Source: Flavobacteriaceae bacterium UBA5079 | Lineage (GTDB): Bacteria > Bacteroidota > Bacteroidia > Flavobacteriales > Flavobacteriaceae | Direction of reading: 5' to 3' | Length of the DNA stretch: 9,190 nucleotides | NCBI GenBank assembly: GCA_002414705.1 | Contig: DIAL01000152.1 | Coordinates: 13,322 to 22,511 of the forward strand | Shown here: one piece after another, positions 1 to 5,432 of the stretch | Position numbering within the stretch: the first letter of the stretch is position 1 | How the letters are laid out: each line of letters opens with the position of its first letter | Notes under the pieces: model-generated | What the model saw: only the letters and a program-made list of their open reading frames with translations | Told to the model about the DNA's origin: nothing | Databases searched by the model: none | Made by a program: the position numbers and the translations under genes

Positions 1-2
1 CA

Positions 3-1466
3 AGAGCGCAAAACGCTTTTGAATATGCCAAAGGATTTCATGGACTAGAAGCCATTTCTATTGATGGCGCCAATTTTACAGAAAGTTATGAAGCTGTAGA
101 GAACGTTATTTCAATTATTAGAAAAGAGCGTCGACCGTTTTTAGTTCATGCAAAAGTTCCATTATTAAATCACCATACATCTGGCGTTAGAATGGAATGG
201 TATCGAGACGATTTAGAAGAAGCAAAGTCACGAGATCCCTATCCTGTTTTAAAACAGCAATTATTGAATGTAGGTTTTTCTGAAGAAGAAATTAAAGTTA
301 TAGAAACATCTGCTAAAAAAAATGTTCAGACAGATTTTGAAAAAGCACTAGTTGCTGAAGATCCAAAACCTGAAGATTTATTTACAAACGATTTTGCTCC
401 AACACCCATTACCGAAGAAAAAGGCGAGCGTTCTCCAAAAGGTGCTGAAAAAGTGGTGATGGTAGATTGTGCCTTGTTTGCTGTTGAAGAACTCATGAAA
501 AAACATAAGGAATGTTTACTTTACGGACAAGATGTAGGCGGACGGTTAGGTGGTGTATTCCGTGAAGCAGCAACATTAGCCCAGAAATTTGGTGATGACC
601 GAGTATTTAACACTCCAATTCAAGAAGCTTTTATTGTTGGTTCAACTGTTGGAATGAGTGCAGTAGGATTAAAACCTATTGTTGAGGTTCAATTTGCCGA
701 TTATATTTGGCCAGGCTTAAATCAACTATTTACTGAAGTCAGCAGGAGTTGCTATTTAAGTAATGGAAAATGGCCAGTTAGTATGATTTTGCGTGTGCCA
801 ATTGGAGCTTACGGAAGTGGCGGACCTTACCATTCGTCTTCTGTGGAAAGTGTGATTACCAATATTCGCGGAATTAAAATTGCGTATCCGAGTAATGGAG
901 CCGATTTAAAAGGCTTGATGAAAGCTGCCTATTATGATCCTAACCCAGTAGTCATTTTAGAACATAAAGGATTGTATTGGTCTAAAGTTAAAGGAACTCA
1001 AGGGGCAACATCCATAGAGCCTTCTGAAGATTATGTGTTGCCATTTGGAAAAGCTTGGGTATTACAAGAAATCTGGAAACAGGAAGATTTAGAAACATTA
1101 ACCATTGTTACTTATGGTATGGGAGTTCATTGGGCCATGAATGCTTCTGAAGAACTCGATATGAAAAATCAAATTGAAATTATTGATTTACGTACGTTAT
1201 TTCCTTTAGATGAAGAAACGATTATGAAATCTGTTAAAAAAACGGGTAAATGCCTAGTTGTTACAGAGGAGCCAAGTAATAATAGTTTTGCTAGAGCGCT
1301 ATCTGGAAAAATCCAAGAGGCATGTTTCAAGTTCTTAGATGCTCCAGTTATGACCATTGGAAGCGAGAATATGCCAGCAATTCCATTAAATTCGGTTTTA
1401 GAAGAAACCATGATTCCCTCTACAGAAAAGATTAAGAAAAAAATAACAGATCTACTAAATTATTAA
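3..1466 (+). CDS. Fused 2-oxoacid dehydrogenase E1 alpha/beta (5' partial)
   Basis: Thiamine diphosphate-dependent E1 of a 2-oxoacid dehydrogenase complex, probably the branched-chain (2-oxoisovalerate) type. It decarboxylates the 2-oxoacid and passes the acyl group to the lipoyl E2, in the cytoplasm. The frame is open from base 3, so the ATG at 192 is internal. 487 residues are visible, and about 170-200 N-terminal residues are probably missing. Visible residues 1-135 are the end of the alpha part, including a LNHHTSG loop like the TPP/phosphorylation loop of branched-chain E1 alpha. A charged linker (TPITEEKGERSPKG) leads into the beta part from about residue 146. The beta part has TPIQEAFIVG, whose Glu (about 208) is the expected TPP-activating residue, and a GGPYHSSS segment with the active-site His (about 277). 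A transketolase C-terminal domain follows from about 350. Alpha/beta fusion is common in Bacteroidota. No E2 or E3 gene is visible. Substrate choice is inferred. Confidence 0.93.
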   Translation, partial: RAQNAFEYAKGFHGLEAISIDGANFTESYEAVENVISIIRKERRPFLVHAKVPLLNHHTSGVRMEWYRDDLEEAKSRDPYPVLKQQLLNVGFSEEEIKVIETSAKKNVQTDFEKALVAEDPKPEDLFTNDFAPTPITEEKGERSPKGAEKVVMVDCALFAVEELMKKHKECLLYGQDVGGRLGGVFREAATLAQKFGDDRVFNTPIQEAFIVGSTVGMSAVGLKPIVEVQFADYIWPGLNQLFTEVSRSCYLSNGKWPVSMILRVPIGAYGSGGPYHSSSVESVITNIRGIKIAYPSNGADLKGLMKAAYYDPNPVVILEHKGLYWSKVKGTQGATSIEPSEDYVLPFGKAWVLQEIWKQEDLETLTIVTYGMGVHWAMNASEELDMKNQIEIIDLRTLFPLDEETIMKSVKKTGKCLVVTEEPSNNSFARALSGKIQEACFKFLDAPVMTIGSENMPAIPLNSVLEETMIPSTEKIKKKITDLLNY

Positions 1467-1471
1467 AACAA

Positions 1472-1502
1472 AAAAAAGCCTATCGTAATGATAGGCTTTT
1501 TT
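1472..1502. terminator. Bidirectional intrinsic terminator between E1 and csp
   Basis: A perfect inverted repeat: a run of six A, GCCTATC, a GTAAT loop, GATAGGC, then six T. The GC-containing stem is 7 bp and the A/T tracts extend it to 13 bp. It starts 5 bases after the E1 stop codon and lies 23 bases beyond the csp stop codon on the other strand. With A and T tracts on both sides it can end transcription from both convergent genes. Confidence 0.9.
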
Positions 1503-1525
1503 AATAAAGTCTTAAAAGTATATAA

Positions 1526-1717
1526 TTAGATAACTTTTACGTTAATCGCGTTTAATCCTTTTTTACCTTCTGTTAAATCGAATTCAACTTGGTCGCCTTC
1601 TCTTACTTCGTCGATTAAGCCAGAAATGTGCACGAAATGCTCTTTGTTGTTTCCTTCTTCTGTGATGAATCCAAATCCTTTAGAGTCATTAAAAAATTTT
1701 ACTGTACCAGTACTCAT
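1526..1717 (-). CDS. Cold-shock domain protein (CspA family)
   Basis: A 63-residue single cold-shock domain, a five-strand OB fold that binds single-stranded RNA and DNA and acts as an RNA chaperone. RNP1 is KGFGFITE (residues 13-20) and RNP2 is HFVHIS (27-32). RNP2 is usually VFVHFS or similar, so His27 and Ile31 are mild variants. The N-terminal GTVKFFN and the C-terminal EGKKGLNAINV are typical of the family, and the length is normal or slightly short. The start is the only sensible one: MSTGTVKFF matches the family N-terminus. The upstream bases are AT-rich with no Shine-Dalgarno, as usual in Flavobacteria. A strong promoter lies just upstream, implying a short leader of about 20 bases, so there is no room for the long cold-box leader of E. 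coli cspA. The gene is monocistronic and ends at the shared terminator. Confidence 0.96.
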   Translation of the reverse strand: MSTGTVKFFNDSKGFGFITEEGNNKEHFVHISGLIDEVREGDQVEFDLTEGKKGLNAINVKVI

Positions 1718-1742
1718 AATAATAATTTATTTAATTAAGTGG

Positions 1743-1772
1743 CAAATGTAGTTTAATAAATTGGTTTTCAAA
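1743..1772 (-). promoter_or_regulatory. Bacteroidota-type promoter for csp
   Basis: Read on the minus strand, TTTG (complement of 1769-1772) is followed by 18 bases and then TACATTTG (complement of 1743-1750). This fits the Bacteroidota consensus of TTG/TTTG near -33 and TAnnTTTG near -7. The -7 element ends 25 bases before the csp ATG, giving an expected leader of about 20 bases. Confidence 0.75.
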
Positions 1773-1861
1773 CGTTTTTTAGTAATTAGTTTGTCTTTTT
1801 TACAAAATAGGTCTTTAAATAAAAAAAGTCACTTTTATTAATAAATTAATCGAACATTAAA

Positions 1862-1888
1862 GTATATTGATATATTTTGTATATTGAT
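1862..1888 (+). repeat. Direct repeat GTATATTGAT x2 upstream of the Spy-like gene
   Basis: GTATATTGAT occurs at 1862-1871 and again at 1879-1888, 17 bases start to start, and the second copy ends 36 bases before the ATG at 1925. It may be an operator or overlap the promoter, but the region is so AT-rich that chance is possible. Confidence 0.35.
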
Positions 1889-1924
1889 CCCTTATTAATC
1901 ATGAATATTAATTTTTAACTTATT

Positions 1925-2275
1925 ATGAAAAAATACATTTCACTTTTTAGTTTTATTGCATTGTTTTTTGTTGGTATGCAATTTTCAACTGCTCAATCAT
2001 CTCAAAGACAGCAAAACCCAGAAGCTATAGCTAAACAAAAAACGTATCAGTTGCACGAACTAGTTAATTTAACAGGTGATCAGCAAGGTGAAATTTTTAA
2101 AGTGTTAGTTGATGCTGAACAAAATATGGGAGAATTACTTAAAAAAGATATTTCAGATAAATTTAGACAAGAAGGAATTAAAACTTTAAACTTGAGAGTA
2201 GAAGAAGGTTTTAAAAAGATTTTAACACCTAGTCAATTTGATTTATACGAAAACTCTTTGAAGCAGAAGAAGTAA
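1925..2275 (+). CDS. Small secreted Spy/CpxP-like protein
   Basis: A 116-residue exported protein. Residues 1-23 are a signal peptide (KK, then a hydrophobic core, then S-T-A). Cleavage after Ala23 would leave Gln24 at +1, a frequent arrangement in Bacteroidota. The mature part is charged and predicted helical. It carries two LTxxQ motifs, LTGDQ (49-53) and LTPSQ (100-104), the hallmark of the Spy/CpxP fold of periplasmic chaperones and stress sensors. The mature protein is short (about 93 residues) but long enough for the helical hairpin. No Cys and no lipobox are present, so it is expected to be soluble in the periplasm. Family membership is inferred from motifs and helical character only; a chaperone role is not shown. 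It is a single gene, divergent from csp and ending at a strong terminator. I found no convincing TAnnTTTG promoter, although a direct repeat lies upstream. Confidence 0.75.
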   Translation: MKKYISLFSFIALFFVGMQFSTAQSSQRQQNPEAIAKQKTYQLHELVNLTGDQQGEIFKVLVDAEQNMGELLKKDISDKFRQEGIKTLNLRVEEGFKKILTPSQFDLYENSLKQKK

Positions 2276-2291
2276 TACGTTAATCTATTAT

Positions 2292-2327
2292 AAAAAAAAG
2301 GACTCATAATTATGAGTCCTTTTTTTT
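2292..2327. terminator. Bidirectional intrinsic terminator between the Spy-like gene and the hutU run
   Basis: A perfect palindrome: eight A, GGACTCATAATTATGAGTCC, then eight T. The stem can be 16-17 bp with a small AATT loop. It lies 16 bases after the Spy-like stop codon and 5 bases beyond the lipoprotein stop codon on the opposite strand, so it serves both convergent transcripts. Confidence 0.93.
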
Positions 2328-2332
2328 GTGAT

Positions 2333-2878
2333 TTATTTTTTTATTTCAGGTGGATATACTTCCATGATTTTAGAAACAAACTCATTAATACGTTCTTCTT
2401 TTTTATCAGTAGTAGCGTTATTAAGATAACCAACACCTTGACCTTGCCAGACTAATTCTTTTTTACGAGCATCAATCAAGTCTATATAAAGTGAGCCTTC
2501 AGTAGTAGTTGAAACATTATTATAGTTTCCATAGAAATATGGGTTCCAACCCCAGCCCCAACCATAACCACCATAGAAGTTATTGTAAACATCTATTTTT
2601 TCTCTGGATGATGCTATAATGCTAACAAGTAGGTCTGGATTCTCTGATTTTGTAAAACCTTTGGCAATTAATTCATTTTCAATTGCACGTAAAATACGAC
2701 GTTTGTCTAAATCATTAATTTCAGCTTTATCAATTCCCGGTTTGTAAAATGCAAATGTTTTGAAATTATCAAAGTTTACTTGTTTGTCGTAATCGGCAAC
2801 AACTTGTACTGAACTACAAGATGTTATAGTAGCCATGATAATAATAGCTAATAAAGATGTAAAAATTGTTTTTTTCAT
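2333..2878 (-). CDS. DUF4136-like lipoprotein
   Basis: A 181-residue predicted lipoprotein. The N-terminus is a type II signal with a hydrophobic stretch and the lipobox ITSC, making Cys21 the lipidated residue. The next residues are SSVQ, lacking the acidic export signal that sends Bacteroidota lipoproteins to the cell surface, so a periplasm-facing location is more likely. The mature part begins VVADYDKQVNFDNFKTFAF (about 26-44), the usual opening of DUF4136 proteins. It continues with a conserved arginine-rich helix (DKRRILRAIENEL) and ends with a strand region (about 128-150) and a helix. Residues 98-119 form a loop very rich in Gly, Tyr and Trp, as in several family members. The biochemical role of the family is unknown. 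It is the last gene of the run, 15 bases after hutU. Nothing in the sequence ties it to histidine breakdown, so co-transcription may be incidental. Confidence 0.85.
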   Translation of the reverse strand: MKKTIFTSLLAIIIMATITSCSSVQVVADYDKQVNFDNFKTFAFYKPGIDKAEINDLDKRRILRAIENELIAKGFTKSENPDLLVSIIASSREKIDVYNNFYGGYGWGWGWNPYFYGNYNNVSTTTEGSLYIDLIDARKKELVWQGQGVGYLNNATTDKKEERINEFVSKIMEVYPPEIKK

Positions 2879-2893
2879 TTTGTGAGTTTTAGG

Positions 2894-4888
2894 TTAAAAC
2901 GAGTCAAATAATTTGTCATTAACCAAATTAGGAATAGTAACCTTTAAATTTGGTTCTGCTTTCATGGCACGTTTAATTGCAAAAATGGCTTCGTCATTTC
3001 TTGCCCAACTTCTTCTAGAAATGCCATTATTTACATCCCAAAATAACATCGATTTTAAACGTCTTTCAGCATCATTACTACCATCAAGAACCATACCAAA
3101 CCCTCCATTTATAACTTCTCCCCAGCCAACGCCACCACCATTGTGAATACTAACCCAAGTTGCGCCTCTAAAACTATCGCCTATAACGTTTTGGATAGCC
3201 ATATCTGCTGTATAGCGTGAGCCGTCATAAATATTACTAGTTTCACGGTATGGAGAATCTGTACCGGAAACATCATGGTGGTCACGACCTAAAATAATAT
3301 AACCGATTTCACCATTTGCTATAGCATCATTGAATGCTTGAGCTATTTTCATTCTGCCTTCAGCATCTGCATATAATATTCTGGCTTGTGAGCCTACAAC
3401 TAATTTGTTTTCTTGAGCACCTTTTATCCATTGAATATTATCAGCCATTTGTTGCTGAATTTCTTCTGGTGAATTTTCCTTGATATCTTCTAATACACGA
3501 CAAGCAATGGCATCGGTTTTTGCTAAATCTTCAGGTTTTCCACTTGCGCATACCCAACGGAAAGGGCCAAATCCGTAATCAAAACACATGGGTCCCATAA
3601 TATCTTGAACGTAGCTTGGGTATTTAAATTCGCGTCCATGTGTAGGATTATCAGACATAACATCTGCACCAGCCCGAGAAGCTTCCAATAAAAAGGCATT
3701 TCCATAATCAAAGAAATACGTGCCTTTTGCTGTATGTTTATTAATGGCATTTGCATGACGACGTAACGTGTCTTGAACTTTTTCTTTGAATAATTCTGGG
3801 TTATTTGCCATCAGGTCATTAGCATCTTCAAAGCTCATGCCTACAGGGTAATAGCCTCCAGCCCATGGATTGTGTAAAGACGTTTGATCGCTGCCTAAAT
3901 CTATTTTTATATTGGATTCATCAAATTTTTCCCAGACATCAACAATATTTCCGAGATAGGCAATAGAAATAGTTTCTTGATTTTGCTTTGCTTTTTTAAC
4001 ACGCAAAACAAGTTCGTTTAAATCCGTTATTTTTTCATCAATCCAGCCTTGGTCTAAACGTACTTGAGTTATTTTCGGATTTACTTCGGCGCAAACGGTT
4101 ATACATCCCGCAATATTTCCGGCTTTTGGTTGCGCGCCACTCATGCCACCTAATCCTGAAGTCACAAAAAGGTTTCCTTTCGGTGATTTGTTAATTTTCC
4201 TGAAACCATTTAGTACAGTTATTGTAGTGCCATGAACAATCCCTTGAGGACCAATATACATATAACTTCCTGCTGTCATTTGTCCGTATTGTGTAACGCC
4301 AAGTGCATTGTATTTTTCCCAATCATCTGGCTTTGAGTAATTCGGAATCATCATTCCGTTGGTGGCTACAACGCGTGGTGCGTCTTTATGTGACGGAAAT
4401 AAACCCATTGGATGACCAGAGTACATAACTAGTGTTTGTTCATCAGTCATTTCAGCTAAATATTTCATGGTTAGTAAATATTGAGCCCAATTAGAAAAAA
4501 CACCACCATTTCCACCATAAGTAATAAGCTCGTGTGGATGTTGTGCTACTGCATAATCCAAATTGTTCTGAATCATGAGCATGATTGCAGCAGCTTGCTT
4601 TGTTTTTGCTGGGTATTCATCAATAGGTCTAGCGTACATTTTGTAATCAGGACGCAAACGATACATATAAATTCTACCATAGGTTTCTAATTCGTTTTTA
4701 AACTCTGGTAGTAGCGTTTCGTGATGTACAGGTTCAAAATAACGCAGCGCATTTCGAAGCGCTAAATTTTTTTCTTCAACTGTTAGAATATCTTTACGTT
4801 TTGGTGCGTGATTTATATCAGGGTTATAAGCTTTTAATTCGGGTAATGTATTTGGAATACCTTGTGCTATGTGTTCTTGAAATGTCAT
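2894..4888 (-). CDS. hutU: Urocanate hydratase, long (animal-like) form
   Basis: Adds water to urocanate to give 4-imidazolone-5-propanoate, the second step of histidine degradation, in the cytoplasm with tightly bound NAD+. At 664 residues it is about 100 longer than the roughly 555-residue Pseudomonas/Bacillus form and close to the animal enzyme in length. Visible family landmarks are TYGGNGGVFSNWAQYL (123-138), MYSGHPMGLFPSH (155-167), the glycine-rich NAD+ segment TSGLGGMSGAQPKAG (243-257), GPMCFDYGFGPFRWVC (432-447), GRDHHDVSGTDSPYRET (534-550) and HNGGGVGWG (582-590). The segment matching the classical active-site signature FQGLPARICW reads VVGSQARILY (497-506), so Leu505 stands where the Pseudomonas-type enzyme has its Cys. 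The gene starts 7 bases after the upstream Cys-rich gene and is followed 15 bases later by the lipoprotein gene. No hutH, hutI or formiminoglutamate gene is in view. Confidence 0.97.
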   Translation of the reverse strand: MTFQEHIAQGIPNTLPELKAYNPDINHAPKRKDILTVEEKNLALRNALRYFEPVHHETLLPEFKNELETYGRIYMYRLRPDYKMYARPIDEYPAKTKQAAAIMLMIQNNLDYAVAQHPHELITYGGNGGVFSNWAQYLLTMKYLAEMTDEQTLVMYSGHPMGLFPSHKDAPRVVATNGMMIPNYSKPDDWEKYNALGVTQYGQMTAGSYMYIGPQGIVHGTTITVLNGFRKINKSPKGNLFVTSGLGGMSGAQPKAGNIAGCITVCAEVNPKITQVRLDQGWIDEKITDLNELVLRVKKAKQNQETISIAYLGNIVDVWEKFDESNIKIDLGSDQTSLHNPWAGGYYPVGMSFEDANDLMANNPELFKEKVQDTLRRHANAINKHTAKGTYFFDYGNAFLLEASRAGADVMSDNPTHGREFKYPSYVQDIMGPMCFDYGFGPFRWVCASGKPEDLAKTDAIACRVLEDIKENSPEEIQQQMADNIQWIKGAQENKLVVGSQARILYADAEGRMKIAQAFNDAIANGEIGYIILGRDHHDVSGTDSPYRETSNIYDGSRYTADMAIQNVIGDSFRGATWVSIHNGGGVGWGEVINGGFGMVLDGSNDAERRLKSMLFWDVNNGISRRSWARNDEAIFAIKRAMKAEPNLKVTIPNLVNDKLFDSF

Positions 4889-4895
4889 AAATTCG

Positions 4896-5057
4896 TTATT
4901 GATTATTCAGTTTTTTATTATTGAATCCGTATGGGCAATGTCTGCAGCCGCTTTCACAACAATATCCACGTTTTAAGTGGTATTGTTCTGTAAAGCAGCG
5001 ATAACCTTCAGGTGTCCAATAGAAATCGCCTTCTTCTATGGGTAGAATCTTCTTCAT
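4896..5057 (-). CDS. Small Cys-rich DUF5522-like protein upstream of hutU
   Basis: A 53-residue ORF running from the ATG at 5057 to the TAA at 4896. Its middle reads WTPEGYRCFTEQYHLKRGY and is followed by CCESGCRHCPYG (33-44). The tryptophan, the FTxxYHLKRG stretch and the CCxSGCRHCPYG cluster match my memory of the small Bacteroidota family DUF5522; I could not search to confirm this. The CCxSGCxxC pattern also resembles the eukaryotic oxidoreductase-like (OXLD1) domain. Five Cys (21, 33, 34, 38, 41) plus His40 suggest binding of zinc or another metal, but this is inference. There is no signal peptide or membrane segment, so it is probably cytoplasmic. The start is forced: it is the only ATG in frame, and a stop lies in frame 30 bases upstream. 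The stop is 7 bases before hutU, so the two are almost certainly co-transcribed. Confidence 0.85.
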   Translation of the reverse strand: MKKILPIEEGDFYWTPEGYRCFTEQYHLKRGYCCESGCRHCPYGFNNKKLNNQ

Positions 5058-5061
5058 ATTG

Positions 5062-5069
5062 CAAATATA
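5062..5069 (-). promoter_or_regulatory. Possible -7 element for the hutU run, near-leaderless
   Basis: On the minus strand this reads TATATTTG, a full match to the TAnnTTTG -7 consensus of Bacteroidota. Only four bases separate it from the ATG at 5057, so a transcript from it would begin at or next to the start codon. No TTG-like -33 element is visible at the expected distance. Placement in a 36-base divergent intergenic gap supports it; the missing -33 box argues against it. Confidence 0.4.
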
Positions 5070-5093
5070 ATGTAAATTGGACAGGTTTTAATA

Positions 5094-5432
5094 ATGCTTA
5101 TTATGATTATCGTTTCAAAATATATGGTTCCAAAACATTATTTAGGGATTACTATTTATCCTTTTATTTTTCTGAAGTATTCATTTTTGAAAGAAGATGC
5201 TGTTTTAGTAAATCATGAACGGATTCATTTTAGACAACAAATTGAATTATTGATTCTTCCTTTTTTTATTCTGTATGTTTTAGAGTTTGTTTTCCGTTTG
5301 TTACAATTTAAATCTTGGCAAATGGCTTATAAGAATATTTCTTTTGAACGTGAAGCATATAAAAATGAAAACGACCCTAATTATTTAAAATCAAGGCCGT
5401 TTTGGAATTTTAAAAATTTCTTTAAAATTTAA
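5094..5432 (+). CDS. Small membrane protein with HExxH, putative mini metallopeptidase
   Basis: 112 residues, or 109 if translation starts at the ATG at 5103, which gives a more natural MIIVSKYM N-terminus; no Shine-Dalgarno decides between them. Residues 40-50 read NHERIHFRQQI, with a zinc-binding HExxH at 41-45. One hydrophobic segment (about 51-70) follows directly, then a conserved-looking YKNISFEREAYKNEND stretch (79-94). HExxH, a membrane helix and a later ExEA are reminiscent of the M48 and M56 peptidases, in which the Glu of such a motif is the third zinc ligand. Here Glu85 or Glu87 could play that part. The protein is much shorter than those enzymes, and an N-terminal weakly hydrophobic region (16-29) may be a second membrane segment. 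I know similar unnamed proteins in Flavobacteria but no function for them. It is divergent from the hutU run, and its stop overlaps the stop of the large CUB gene. Confidence 0.8.
   Translation: MLIMIIVSKYMVPKHYLGITIYPFIFLKYSFLKEDAVLVNHERIHFRQQIELLILPFFILYVLEFVFRLLQFKSWQMAYKNISFEREAYKNENDPNYLKSRPFWNFKNFFKI

Noticed and set aside
192..194. ATG as the start codon of the E1 gene
   Set aside because: The frame is open back to base 3 and the upstream residues (GFHGLEAISIDGANF and on) are normal E1 alpha sequence.
1169..1411. 80-residue ORF antisense to E1
   Set aside because: It lies wholly inside the strongly conserved E1 beta coding region and has no recognisable features.
1871..1879. TATATTTTG as a -7 promoter box for the Spy-like gene
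   Set aside because: The spacing between TA and TTTG is one base too long and no -33 TTG sits at the right distance.
5012..5218. 68-residue + strand ORF overlapping the divergent region
   Set aside because: It overlaps the Cys-rich gene on the other strand and the HExxH gene in another frame; its product has no family-like features.
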